Below, one piece after another: positions 50,397 through 62,733 of a DNA stretch of 64,000 nt (position 1 is its first letter; every line of letters starts with the position of its first letter). Under the pieces are notes generated by a model, which was not told where the DNA came from, ran no database searches, and saw nothing but the letters and a program-made list of their open reading frames with translations. Made by a program: the position numbers and the translations under genes. Source of the DNA: Plazaster borealis. Its lineage: Eukaryota > Echinodermata > Asteroidea > Forcipulatida > Labidiasteridae. The DNA lies in contig CM037457.1 of assembly GCA_021014325.1 (NCBI GenBank), positions 6,182,721 to 6,246,720 on the forward strand. The letters are read 5' to 3'.

Positions 50397-50468
50397 AGCA
50401 GAGTGGCGCAGTGGAAGCGTGCTGGGCCCATAACCCAGAGGTCCGAGGATCGAAACCTCGCTCTGCTA
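50397..50468 (+). tRNA. Initiator tRNA-Met (CAT)
   Basis: 72 nt with a full cloverleaf: acceptor AGCAGAG/CTCTGCT plus discriminator A, anticodon stem CTGGG/CCCAG with loop CCCATAA, T stem CGAGG/CCTCG with loop ATCGAAA. The A1:U72 pair, the three G:C pairs next to the anticodon loop and the A-rich T loop are hallmarks of eukaryotic initiator tRNA. The T stem differs from the vertebrate sequence by compensatory changes. A T-run (atttttctttttcg, from 50470) serves as RNA polymerase III terminator. No intron. Confidence 0.97.
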
Positions 50469-50469
50469 A

Positions 50470-50475
50470 AATTTT
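50470..50475 (+). terminator. RNA polymerase III terminator for tRNA-iMet
   Basis: A run of five T begins 2-3 nt after the tRNA's last base, with a second T run soon after (about 50477-50481). This placement is usual for tRNA genes. Confidence 0.8.
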
Positions 50476-50481
50476 TCTTTT

Positions 50482-51965
50482 TCGTTGAAAAATTCGCCTA
50501 ATAATTATTGTTTACTTGTACAAGTTCCATCTGCAAGCGAGCATTTAACATTCCGCAACTTCAACTTTGTTATCTTATTATATTTTACTTTTCGAGACCT
50601 CCAAATGGTAGAGTCTACATAGCTCGCTCATATTTGGGGGGGGGGTGGAAGAGCATGTAAGGCTGCAGAACTTATGTCTGGTCACTCATTATTTCGGAGT
50701 AAAAGGTGAATATAATTATTTTGCACACAAACATGTTATGCAGGATTTGTGCCTTTTGCCTGGTACAGCGCTCACTTTTAGGGCTGGTTCACCTTCGATG
50801 CATTGTTTCCGTTCGTATTAAGCTCATCGGGCCCACACCTTTTTGGGTATTAATATTTTCTAATGAGATGCTTAGAAATGTGTTTTTTTAACCACCTGGT
50901 CTTGTTCAAATTGCCTTTTATAGCGATGCAAATACAGTGAGAAACGACAGATTTGGCCTGTGCTCTTAGGTGCTTCCCTGCAGATTTCAAGGCAATAGAA
51001 GCCACCGGATAAAGCATTGGCCAGGCCTGGCTATCTAGTCTATTGATCTGACACTCCAAGCTGCTCATCATACGACAGAAGATTACGTTTTTTTCTTGAA
51101 ACTATAGGTGATGTGGAATCCCATCAAAATGGTTTGCCATCCACTCAAAGTAAAATTCAGACCAGAAAAACGACGATCATCTTGTTCAATAACAATCAAT
51201 CCTTTCTCTATTGCAATATTGGGAACCACAATCATAAAAAGTTCAAACTTTTTGTTAGTTTTGTATATGAAGTTTTAATCCCACAGGATCCCTCTTAAAA
51301 ACCTTTTTAAAATGAAATACTTTATCGGTAATGTTTTGACAGCCGAAAGTGTCATTATAAATATGCTGTATAATCACTTCTCCCGGGAAAACTAAAGATA
51401 GCCTAAATTTCTAAATAGCCAACAAATTGTTGATCTACTTTATCAACATTCAAAATTCGAAGTATTTAATTGAAATGACAAGCGAAAAAACAAGCAAGCA
51501 AACACCTCAACAAACCAATAAAAAGTCATACTCGTTTCTTTAAGTGAAAATACATCATTTATAGGTAACAGTTAGGCCTTCACATTTTTTCAACATTTGT
51601 CTTTATTATAAAATGAAAGAGTAGTGAAACGTACAATCAGCGTAATATTTTAACTAAAACACAATCTCACTTTATGTCTCAAAATTATTTAAATTCACTC
51701 GCTATATAAAGTTGGTAAAGAATTTAATACATCTAAACCGTTTTAATAAATAACTTAAAATAATCATGAAATGAAACAAATTATAATATTATGTTAAATA
51801 TATCCCCTCATCAAATATACTGGGGGTTTACTGGTAGTTTATTGGTAGAAACTTCGATTTTGCGCAGAGCAAAATCATTATGAGACGGGAATGTAGAAAC
51901 ACACTGAAGAAAGACGAATTTAACTATAATGGAAAAACAGTAACTATCCGGCTATAATAAGTAAT
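50482..51965. other. No gene recognised
   Basis: AT-rich intergenic sequence with a G-run at about 50637-50646. Short frames only. Confidence 0.5.
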
Positions 51966-51970
51966 GCACC

Positions 51971-52180
51971 ATTATGTCCGACATGAATCAATATGTCCGT
52001 CAATGTTGTCGAACAAGGTTTGTTGGATACAATAGGTCGGACATACTGGTTTGTCGGACATAATGTCGTATGTAATGGTTTACCGGACAAAGGTCGGGCA
52101 AAATGGTTTGACGGAACCAATAGTTCAAACTCAAAATCCTTGTTACTTATAAATGAATGATGGTCCATGTCGGACATAAT
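51971..52180. mobile_element. TIR element built on TGTCCGACAT words
   Basis: Left attatgtccgacatg and right catgtcggacataat are perfect inverted ends. The interior has several gtcggacataat- and aatggtttgtcggac-like words. 210 bp, non-coding; no clear target duplication. Confidence 0.82.
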
Positions 52181-53545
52181 TTATTGGCCATGGCGCGTAA
52201 CATTCGTTCTTGTTAAACCATGTATGATGGATGAAAAAAAACCTTCCCAAACAAAAACTTCCCAAACAAGAATTAGGAAAGTTGGGTATAGTCGGTGTCA
52301 TCGCATGTTAGGCTACATCAAATATGCGGTACATTTTCAATTTAACAGTTTTGTTCATAATGATATTGAAACTGTGCATGGTGTTAATACAGTCTAAAAT
52401 AGAGGTTAAACCTGTGGGGTCTAATTTTTTGAAATCCAAAAGTTTTTTTCTCGTCAACAAACTTGAAGCAATTTGAGCTAAGGTTAGTTTGAACAAGGAG
52501 TGAAACGAGTGTAAAACTCAGAGTAGGGACCTATATACCAATAATCTTAAACACGGAGCATTTATTTTCTCTCCTTGCAATAATAATAATTAGTGATAAT
52601 ATCAAAACGGGACCAGACTAGATTGCCTTCCAGCCTCACTTTGATGTTAATGGTAGAACAACAAACAGTATAGTAACATTACTGCACGTCGGCTTTTAAA
52701 ATTCCAACCAAGTCTTTATTTTCTTTCGTCAACATGGATATGTTGACAGTTGAGTAAACAATAAAATTGTAAAACGTGTCACGGAAATATCTATTAAAGT
52801 GTATGAAACAGAATATTTCTGGGGAAAAAACTCTAAACAACAAAACACAAGGGGTAAACTGATTTAAGTATCAAAGTCAAGGTTCGGTACTATGTGAAAT
52901 ATTTAAATATCAACAAATCATGTTCAAACGTTAAAGATTGTAAACTCAGCAATCACGCAAGCACACTTAATATGAACTGTGACAAGACACCGCCTCTCAA
53001 ACACATCTGGACATTTTTTCCCAGACGATAAAATAAAATCGGTTTGCCTGACATCAGTAGCAAATCAATCAAAACCATGCACAATCAGGGTCTGGATTTG
53101 GGAGGGATTGAGTGTACAGCAGAACTGAACACCTTTTCTGACACCGTAAAAGAAATGCAATTAAAAATCAGCAATTCAAATTTATCACAATGTAATAATT
53201 CTAACTAACGAAATGCTTCTTTTTAAATTAAGTATACATTACTGTTGTTTTGTCTCAATAAATCTTTACCAAAATTGGGGGACTTTGGACGTTGGTGGCA
53301 GCAGACATAACAGGCAGTTTTCGATTGCAGACCCACGTTTCCAAGAGCGGTGGATTTGTCTGCTGCCAAATATAGGGCCGACTACAGTCTCCCATTTTGC
53401 CAGAATCAAAATATCTCATAAATTTAAACAGCTTCTTGGAACCTGTCTTAGATCAATCAGTTCTTTTATAGAACCATCCATCTCATGAGGTGGTTCAATA
53501 CTTTTACTGAAAATCTCTTTAGATTTGGTAGCGACATTAAAGGTA
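52181..53545. other. No gene recognised
   Basis: AT-rich. A 91-codon frame at 53213-53488 has no recognisable domain and runs up to the MITE. Confidence 0.5.
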
Positions 53546-53551
53546 GCGACA

Positions 53552-53902
53552 TTAAAGGTATTGTACACGTTTGGTAATGACTCAAAACAAATATTAGCAT
53601 AAAAACTTACTTGGTAACAAGCAACGGAGAGCTGTTGATAGTATAAAACGTTGTAGGAAACGACTCCCTCTGAAGTAACGTAGGTTTTGAGAAAGAGGTC
53701 ATTTCTCACTAAAATAATAAAAACTTCTTGCAAGAAGTTTTTGTACAACAAGGGTGTTTTTTCTTTCATCATTTTCTTGCAACTTCGATGACCAATTGAA
53801 CCCGAATTTTCACAGGCTTGTTATTTTATGCATATGTTAGGATACACCAAGTGAGAACACTGGTCTTTGACCATTTCCAAACGTGTTCAGACAGTGCCTT
53901 TA
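53552..53902. mobile_element. TTAA MITE, AGGCACTG family
   Basis: Left TTAA then aggtattgtacacgtttgg; right ccaaacgtgttcagacagtg, cct, TTAA. Next to its left end, gcgacattaaaggta is present twice in tandem (about 53531-53560), giving a duplicated terminus. The central palindrome cttcttgcaagaag is intact. Confidence 0.88.
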
Positions 53903-55410
53903 AGATTGATACACAAATAAGATCCGTCTTGCTCTTTGTGCATAAACAATATTAGCAAATGACAATGTTCCCTCAATCAAACGATGCTTGAGCCCTAATA
54001 CAAGTGCATTTGCTTCAATATGTGGATTTTTATTTTATTTTATGAAGTATTCAATGCTCCAAGTTGCATTTTGAGAGCACATAACAAGGATGAGATTGTA
54101 CAGAAATGAAAATTCCTGACTATTTGATAAGTTTGCGCTTAGTATGGAGATGAAGCCTGTTGAATTTACTGGATGTTACATCGTAGAGGTCAGATACATG
54201 TAAACATCTCAATTTGGTTTTAACAATGGCTGTTTCAATCAATATAATGGCATATTTGCATAATTTTACAAAATCTGAAGGCCCAGGAGATACATGTTGT
54301 AATCAGGGAAACTCATGAAACATTTATTAAAAGTCTGCTTACAAATTAAAGCGAAGGCTCCAACCTTGGCATACATGAGAGAAATGTTACATTCGTGAAC
54401 AAGGTCAAAACAAAATGGTTCACATAGTATATGCATGTATTGTCTAACCTGATACCATTAGGCTTTTGGGCTACAGCCTATGTACCATATTCCAAGTATG
54501 GAATCCATCAAACTCAGGCAAAACTAAGGGATGGATTTTGGGTGACGTAGGATACAAAACATTGCATTAATTCAGTGAGGCCAATCTAGGCTATAGTCTC
54601 AACTTTAAAGTTCCTTTGGGGAAAAAAATGAGAAGATAAATCTTCTCAGTAAGTTAACTAAAATATTACTTTGCGCTCATTAATATAACATGACATTGTT
54701 CCAATGTTGGAATTAACTTTTTCATATCTTCTTTTAATTATGATCAGCTTAAATTAGATACATCAACACTTATTGAAATTGTCATTCTGATCACGCGCAT
54801 GCAATTTCAAGTAATCACAAGTAATCACAAGTAATCACAAGTAATTTGAAGAGAAACATACAAAATTTCATATAAATCCATACTTCAAACTGTTGGTCTT
54901 AGTGATTGATGCCCCCTGGATCACGGTTTTTGTCTTGTGCATTTATGTCCCATAAATATATTTGTTATTATATACAGCACTTATAAATCCTTGTCATTTT
55001 ATTGGTGGAACACTCGTCATGTGTCATACTATCGTTTGCCACGTATACTGTTCTGAGACTAAACAAATTAATATAGGAGTCCTATATTTATAAATATAGG
55101 ATGCTTGGAATGCTTCGCAGCTAACCTACGCGCACACTTGTGTTGTGTTACGCGTTATTAGCGCGCATGTTGCGCGCCAACACGTATATGGCTATGAACG
55201 CTGAACGCGCTTTAGCCAACGTGTCTTAAACAGCTCCAGCTATGTCTTTATCAGCCATTTAATACCTTATAGTTGAAATAAATTTTAAAGATTTCTAGTT
55301 TGTACCGGTATTACTTTTTGCTGAAATAAATTATGAATTGTATGAAAAATATCAAATAACAAGGATCTATGTGTAATATAGATATACGATGCATTTTATT
55401 CATACAATAT
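53903..55410. other. No gene; short minisatellite
   Basis: A 10-bp unit, aagtaatcac, is repeated about 3.5 times at 54809-54846. The rest is AT-rich without supported frames. Confidence 0.6.
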
Positions 55411-55411
55411 A

Positions 55412-55525
55412 GCAGAATATAATCAATTGTTGAAATCTGGACTTTTCCATTTCACTCGGCTTCGCCTTGTGAAATTCGCCATGTGAAATGGAACAGTCCA
55501 GATTTCACCTTACAATTATATTCTG
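55412..55525. repeat. Foldback repeat, about 43-bp arms
   Basis: gcagaatataatcaattgtt, gaaatctggac and ccatttcac on the left pair with gtgaaatgg, gtccagatttc and acaattatattctgc on the right. The loop is about 26 nt. Probably a small foldback MITE. Confidence 0.88.
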
Positions 55526-55863
55526 CGACAATGTACTCACATGCATCCAATATTTGTATAATGGTTAAATGCATTTTACTCGTCTGATTTGAATAATGCC
55601 TGGAAAAATTAACGGCTGGGTGGCAAGTGAAAGTTACATTTTGAACTCTGCACATTGAGAGCTTTGTGGCTATCTCAAATATGTCCTGGCAAACCTTTGG
55701 CTGACAAGTGAGAAATCAAACAATAATTGTATGTCTATGACACAAGTATACCAGGCTATGCCACTGTGAAGGTTCCTACACAAAATCCCCACCCTAAACC
55801 ATAGACCAGTCATACCAACTCTAGTCTGAGGAATTTAAAATCAAGCATTCACTTGTGACCATA

Positions 55864-56152
55864 AACCATTTTGAGATATGGGCCCAATTGCATAGAGCTA
55901 CTTAAGCAGAAAATATTGCTTAAACATTTTCTGCTAAGCAAAAATAAGCAGGATACCGGTCACAAATTGTGCATGTTACATGGTATTTTGGCTGGTAACC
56001 TTGTTCTGGTGAGCATAATTTTGTTGTGCTTAACTACTCTATGAAATTGGGCCATGGTGAACACATCGGACACTATTAGGTTTGGGTAAATTTGTCTGTA
56101 CACACCCAAACCAAATACTCCTGTAGTGTCCACCATATCTCAAAAAAAGCTA
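55864..56152. mobile_element. TTTTGAGATATGG MITE interrupted by a GGGCCC MITE
   Basis: Outer ends accattttgagatat and accatatctcaaaaaaagct match the 122-bp element at 27787. The inner element at 55880-56053 has gggcccaattgcatagagct on the left and ctctatgaaattgggcca on the right. The shared interior word gtttgggtaaatttgtctgt confirms the outer family. Confidence 0.85.
55880..56053. mobile_element. MITE, GGGCCC family, nested
   Basis: Interior words tgctaagcaaaaataagcag, gataccggtcacaaattg and ggtattttggctggtaacc are as in 11218-11419. It splits the outer element after tttgagatat. Confidence 0.85.
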
Positions 56153-59100
56153 ATTGATTGTACAGACCTTATGCATATTGTGATTTCAGTAGGGCGCCCT
56201 CGCCTAGAGGTCAAAAGGAGGCTGTTCATTGCGCCGCGCATACAAATCTGCACGTTTCTATTGTTTCGTCATCATTTTACCTCTAAGATGGCGGCTGGAT
56301 AACTTCAATGCATAAGGTCTATAAGGTGTACTCAAGAACAACATGGAATGCATGGATGGCGAAAGCATTAGAAACTTGTTCTGTTGTTATATATGGACAT
56401 CTTAATAAAACTACCTTGTGTTAAGTTTGATAATAATTGATGTCCTCAAATAAAACAAACAACTATTTAAAAAGAGTAAAACAAACAAGAATGTAAAGCG
56501 GGTCTAGCCCAGAGTCAGGCTATCACTGCATTCTTATTTTTTTGTTTTTGTTTTTTGTTTATTAAATATCAAAATGAAAACAAGAAAAATTGCAACCTTT
56601 TTACCAGGCAACCAAACAATTCGACATGTGGTGTAAAAAAAAATTGTAAATGGCTTCCTGTTTCGACACCAGCAGAGTCTCTCTCAAGACTTGCTCAAAA
56701 TGATAAAAGGCCAATTAACAGGACAAATAGTTGGCAGACTGATTTCAACTGAGATATAAGTTCCAAACGTTGCTAAAAGAAACCTTCCCCGCTAACGATC
56801 AATCTTAAAAAATTACAACCCTCAGTATTATTGGACTCCTATGCATTTGAGCATGGTTGCTTGCATTCTGTATTTAAACTGATAAACAGGCCTTTTTCCC
56901 ACCTAAAGTTTTGTATACAAAGTGGGAAAATACAAAATGAAACCCCTTTTCGAAGTCACAAAAACGGAATGCCTAAATTCACAAAGAAATAAACTTTGAA
57001 TGACACATTTTTACACCAACTTCATACACTTTTCTTTCTTCAAAATGAGAACAAAATATACAGCATGTATTTTGCAGAGGCACTATATTCACTTTAAGTG
57101 GAACAGTGCATAGACTCGTATTAACCGATTAGTTATTTCTTAATTATGTACAATTCTATACATATTTTATTGTGCCTCATTTATTTTATTTCTAATCTAA
57201 TTAAATTTTCTGGCGGCTTGTGCAGCAGCGTTGCGTAGAAAAAGGGCTGTGTGAGTTGTAAGGCATTTCAAACTTCTCCAAATGTCTCTACATTCTCAAG
57301 CCACCCCTCAAAATAGCAACAAACAACATCAGCCAAAAATATGTATAAAAACAAAACAAAAAAACATCAAAAATACCACCACGTAATCTACACCAAATCT
57401 CCGCCACGTAACAAGTCTCTATCATGAATTGTCTTTATAGCTATTTTAATAACACCAAAAATTAAAACAATCAAGAAATCAAGAAATCGTCAGACCACAA
57501 AAGTTATTTGATTTAGTCAACAAGAGTAGAATATGTGGAAATTGGATTGAGAACAATTTATGCAATATACAAAACAAACACAAACCAGCATAACCACCCA
57601 AATTCCCTCCTTGTACAGCATACTCTAGCACACAAGCTTGTAGAAGAAAAACACACCTAACAACTAATGAAACAAACTTTAACCATAAACTAAGTTATGC
57701 ATAGGTTTTTACTGTTAGATCTGCCTTCTTGGCAGTCCAGTTTTGCAAATACTACAGCTTAAGCCATCGTACAATTTATTAAAAAGTCTGCATGGAGTGG
57801 CTATAAGAGGAAATCAAACATCACATTTTTCAAATCACACAATATTTTTTAAGATAACTTTAGGCGGTGTGGTTTGTCTTTGATTATGAGACTTTTGTAA
57901 TGCTTGTTCTTTGAAGGATAAATCCACTACAATCGTTCTGATTCCATGAAGATTGCTATGACACATATAAGGCAAATGTTTCATTAACATCAGTAATGAA
58001 TACTCAAGTCTTGGATAAACACTGTAAAACAGCCACAAATATTTTCCAAAGCCATTTTTGTATACTTGTATGTTGCTTGTATGATTTTACTTTTCCAAAA
58101 TGGTACAGTAAGTCATCAGTTCCTCAAGGTTGACTCGATTGTATACAGACTTTCGTTTAACTTGTTTTATTTTGTATTTACCTGTTCAGTTTCCCTTCTA
58201 GTTTATTATTTGATAATTAACCTTATAAGTATACTTTCAAGTGAACTTATTATTAGTTGATAACTTTGATACTGAATCTGATCGATACAATGATCTCTTC
58301 CAGAGAATATTGCGGTCATCCTCAGAAGTAGTCTCCAAAAACACAAGAGGATTTAAACGAACCAGACAACACCCACAATGGTTTAAATGATTTCCCCTTG
58401 TATATGTCGTCCCCAATGCAAAGTTCCAATACTAGTTTATATTGTCCTAATTGAAGTGCTCTTTACCAAGGTGGGGAAGGGGGGGTTCATGCTCATTCAA
58501 CGATGACGCTCATTGTTCAAAACCTGGGCCCAACTTGCATACTGCTAATTCTACGCTTATAGCCCATAGAATCATGTGCTTTACGTGGCGCTGTAATTGC
58601 CAAATTCTGTGTGAAGCAGCACCAAGTAATTGCCCCATCAATTTTCTGTTAAATTTACAGGTCCTCCAGACTGCCAGTTAACCAAAACAAATAGAAGACA
58701 TAATACAAAACAGTTATGATAGTACTAATGTATGCATGCATAATTCATGAAGAAGAAGAGAACAATATTGAACAAACATAAACAATATGTTACTGTACTT
58801 GGATTAAAGACAAGGTGAACATATGTTGTGGTAATAATTGTTGCAAAATAAAAACATGAAAAAAACTACTTCTAAAAGAGTACATTATGCTTAATTTAGT
58901 TATATGTGTAGGTTTTTGCTTGTTTGGATGTTGATTGGTTTGTTATTGTTTGTTAGTATTTTATTAATGTTTTTATAATTATAATTTTTTTTAAACAGTA
59001 GTAGAGACAGATCTTCTATCATAACGAGGATAAATTGAATGAATTGAATGAATTGAACAGCTCCGATAAAAATAATCTTTTCATAACCCTTGAAAGTGTT

Positions 59101-59670
59101 GACACTTTCTGATGAGAAAAAGGGAAAGATCTTTCGTGTTATTCACAGGAAGTGTACAGACACTCTCCAAACATCACTTGGCAAACTATGGGCAACAAAA
59201 TAACTTGTCTTAAAATGCTATTTATTATGGCCTTAGCCGTAAAGCAATCTTTAAAAATATTTCTATTCTTTATTTCATTTTTATCTTATTACAATTTTAT
59301 TACCAACAAGTGATTACCAATGCTGTACCCTTTCACTAAACACTGTCATAGGAATCTACATCTAAACCAAACAAGAAAACAAAACATGAAATGATGCAAA
59401 TACGATCAAGCAAACAAATGTTTGTACTGTAGCAACTGCTACTAAAACTTCAAGTTAACTCTAAAAACTTAGTGCCCCCAACCCGAGTGTATGTACAGGA
59501 TTACAAACAGTGGCCTGTGGTACACAATATACCTTGAGTTTGTCAATACTGAAGCCTAAATAATGCCTACACATTAACAGCCTCTGCTCCAACATCACTG
59601 CTTCAAACTACATCGTTACCTACTCACTGTTTCAAGCAGCTCGAATGTACTGCACATTTGGTCATTAATT
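56153..59670. other. No gene recognised; decayed MITE near 58523-58610
   Basis: Long AT-rich stretch with short frames only. acctgggcccaacttgcata, attctacgcttatagccc and ggcgctgtaattgccaaatt at about 58525-58605 look like a decayed copy of the 6741-6834 MITE. It may include distal 3' UTR of the gene at 61659, but no convincing poly(A) site was identified. Confidence 0.5.
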
Positions 59671-59674
59671 GTAT

Positions 59675-59986
59675 ACCCCTTTAGAGACCATTCATTTCTG
59701 TATAATCATCACCATACGCCCAGACATGGTTTTATTGTTGTGTTTTTGTTACAATTTTTTCTTGTAAAAGTGTCTGAACAAATTAATATAAATCACAAAG
59801 TTGGCTTTTGTTGATAGAAACATAGATACTATGTTGACACAAGAAACATTTGAAAATGTCAATCAGGTTATGACCTTTACTTTGACCATTGTTGAGTGGA
59901 AGTAGGTCAGATCTTGCAGCCGTTTGTGGCCGCTATGGGCATTTGGTACAAGCCGTTTGCGGCCGCTGTGGTCTCTAAAGGGTTAA
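59675..59986. mobile_element. TTAA MITE with CCCTTTAGAGACCA termini (piggyBac-like ends)
   Basis: Left acccctttagagaccattca; right tggtctctaaaggg then TTAA. The left TTAA is mutated to tata. The CCC next to TTAA matches the piggyBac terminal pattern. The interior has gccgtttgtggccgctatgg and a NotI-like gcggccgc. Related: 32765-33028 and fragments at 30066 and 35022. Confidence 0.82.
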
Positions 59987-59989
59987 TTC

Positions 59990-61650
59990 TACTCTTGAGA
60001 CAATTAAGGGTTAATACCTTCATGCCTGTTAATCAGTTAATGCCGGAAGATATGTAGTATACATGCAAAACTTTTGCGAACCAGAAAAACCATGGAACTT
60101 TTGCACCTGGAACTTTTTGAGGGGGTAAGCGGTCAACGATGGGTGGCAGGTTATAAAGCCTGGAGATTCCATTGTGTAGCGTGCTCAGTACATGTACATG
60201 CACTCACTGTGCTATGCTTCGTTTCCCCAGTTCAAAGAGGGACAAAGGGTACTGGAATTCATTCTCAAAATCTCCCTTTTTTCTCAGGCTTACTGTGTAA
60301 TGCCCGATTACAGACCTTCATCTTTTTTTTCTTTTGCACAGATGGCGAGAGATCGATAGGCTGCTACCGTTGCTAACCATTGTATATGGCAAATGGGAGG
60401 CAAGTCCAAGACTCCAGCATATGGCTTACTGCCAAGGGTTGGTCGATTCACGATTAACACATTCCACATTTTCTCGAAAGAGAACAAAAAATCCCAGTGC
60501 AATTTATGAGAACTTTTGTTGTCTCTACTTTGTTTAGTCATGGTTTCATTGTGACACCGAAATTCACACAAACAAATTATTCCGAACGTTGTGAAGAATT
60601 TATTCTGTGTGTTAGCACGGACAAATTTTGAAAAACCCGGTGCTAAGTGGTTAAAATGCAATAACTTCTTTGCATAAATGCCAAGTGTGAAAGAAATCTG
60701 AATGGTGACAAATTTGCATTTCAACCAAAACACTGCAAAACTTGTTGATGTTGAATTCCTCTTTCCGGACACGTTTCCATCCAAAGTAAAAAATGCAAAG
60801 TATCCATCCTGCAATTTGATTTGCGAAACTCGTTGAGGTTGTGTTCGAAGGTAATCCATCTTTTGACATTGCATGCTCAACCTTGTCGAAACTCATACTT
60901 TGATGTCCGTCATCCACATCGCTCTGTTGGGCTGTGAGGAATACCAAGTATACCTGCTACACGAAACCACTTGTTTCAAACCACTGTTTGAATCCAGTAT
61001 CTCACTTCCATGGTGATCTCTCTTCCCTGTACGACACACTACAGTCCCATTTCATGGCACTGTTTCGAACTTTGTATAAAAAAACTGGCAGTGCGTTCAA
61101 GGTAAATGTACAGCATATTTGCATTCAGTGACTCATAACTCCGCGTTGTTGATACCTAACCAGCAAAATGTTAAATGGTTTAGCCGCAGGTTTCTACATG
61201 TCAGGGTTTCTGTGTAACTTTACACAACACCATCAACAAACCTTCTGAAGCGGAAAGGATGTACACTTTCTCCACCTTCCTGTGAACCAATCAGTCACGA
61301 TTGCCTTGTAACCAGCAATGAGCGAAAATGTACACCGCTTGACAACACACTCTCCTTGTAAGGTCTTTCACATGTTTTGAAGATAACAGCACCACTCCTG
61401 CAGATCTCAGGGTGCCCATCTATTTCACCAAACAGTTCACACGCACACTTTCAACGAATGCTTCCAGGAAGTTCCATTGAAGACCCATAATCACATTCTG
61501 TGATGAAAGTTTTCATTTGTGACCAACTGTTCCTCTCTCAATCACATTAACAGTAGGGTGTATTTTCCCCTACAAAGTGTCGTCACGTAAAAGCATAAAG
61601 GCACCTTTTAAAACGTATTATCGTTCTTCCTTCTGTACAGAGTAAAGGTG
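59990..61650. other. No gene supported; old repeat copy
   Basis: 60120-60400 resembles 18590-18840. A 190-codon minus frame (60308-60880) lies partly in this repeat; it has no recognisable domain and no splice support, so it is not called. Some of this may be 3' UTR of the gene ending at 61659. Confidence 0.5.
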
Positions 61651-61658
61651 CTGGCAAT

Positions 61659-61795
61659 TTAACATGTTTTAATCTTCTCTACTTTACTACTGGACAGACC
61701 TGGTATTCTTAATCTCTTTTTCTTCTTTTTCTCTTCCTCCTGTTCCAGGCTATCTGTGTCGCCATCTTGATGACCCAAGCTCAACTTCTTGGATT
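61659..61795 (-). CDS. Last exon of an unidentified gene (lysine-rich C-terminus)
   Basis: The acceptor gattctgaaaaa (tttttcag on the minus strand) opens the exon at 61795. It encodes SKKLSLGHQDGDTDSLEQEE, a run of five lysines within EEEKKKKKRLRIPGL, and ends SSSKVEKIKTC followed by TAA at 61659-61661. The first two bases complete a Glu codon with the final G of the exon at 62734. A polybasic stretch after acidic residues could bind membrane, nucleic acid or importin; which one cannot be told. Adducin-type C-termini have a similar poly-lysine, but the match is too weak to name. Confidence 0.72.
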
Positions 61796-61859
61796 CTGAA
61801 AAATAAAAATACCCTCGGGTCAATGCTGGTTTACCTTAATTCTGCTTATAATATCTGCA

Positions 61860-62320
61860 TACAAACCGGTCAACTCTAGTTTACTAGCTTGGATTACTAT
61901 GGTTTACGAGCATGTGGGTAGAAGGTAAACTCTGGGTAACAAGCACATGTTACCTCTATCTTGGTAAATTCTCAGTTATCAGCATAATTAAACCCTGTTT
62001 ACAAGCACAGGTGAACTCTGGATTACGAGGTAAACCCTGGTTAACAGGTATTGGTAAACTCTGGGTTAAAGATAATAAGTTAACCCTGATTTACATGTAA
62101 AAACATTGGTAACCTATGGCTAACTACATGTAGCATAAGTAATCTCTGGTTTACAAACACAGGTAATCTCTTTGTTGTAAGCGCAATTAAACCCTGGTCT
62201 GGTAAACGCTGAGTTACTAGCACACATACAAGTAAACTGTGGTTAACAACAAATAATTATAAAAATGAGCTCCTAGAATATACATGCAAAGTTAACACTG
62301 GTTTACAAAACATTTGGTAA
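61860..62320. repeat. Degenerate minisatellite in the intron (GGTAAACTCTGG)
   Basis: Words such as ggtaaactctgggt, gtaaaccctggttaac and gtaatctctggtttacaa with caagcacag alternate at roughly 25-40 bp for about 450 bp. The unit is itself partly inverted (gtaaac/gtttac). It lies inside the GC-AG intron of the lysine-rich gene. Confidence 0.85.
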
Positions 62321-62417
62321 GCTCATAAAACACAAGAAAAATACAAAGACTTCTTTGCAGTATTAAGTATTTCAAACACCATAGACTGTGTAAATAAGGT
62401 GTGCGTATTCAAACATT

Positions 62418-62615
62418 GGGGCCAAGGCACAATTTCATAGAGCTGCTTAGCGCAAAAAGTAGCAAGCACACAACAATTATGCTTACCAGAATAAGGTAAC
62501 CAGCCAAAATACCAAGTCACATGTACCGTCTGCGACTGGTTTCCTGCTAATTTTTGCTTAGCAGAAAACTATTAAACAATATTTTCTGCCTAAGCAGCTG
62601 TATGAAATTGGGCCC
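62418..62615. mobile_element. MITE, GGGCCC family
   Basis: Left gcacaatttcatagagctgc, right agcagctgtatgaaattggg, ccc. The interior is inverted relative to 11218: ggtaaccagccaaaatacca, ctggtttcctgcta. Intronic. Confidence 0.85.
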
Positions 62616-62733
62616 AGTTATGATTTGGTTTCTCCTACACAATAATGCAATGTAAATGAGACCCCAGGTTAAAGGATATGATTATTGGGGCGACTTTAAT
62701 TATTGGAGCAGTTGGCAAACCGTCTACACTTGC

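Noticed and set aside
54809..54846. Possible CRISPR-like array
   Set aside because: Units of 10 bp with no spacers. It is a minisatellite in an animal genome.
60308..60880. 190-codon minus-strand frame
   Set aside because: It overlaps an old dispersed repeat also seen at 18.6 kb, has no recognisable domain and no fitting splice sites or neighbours.
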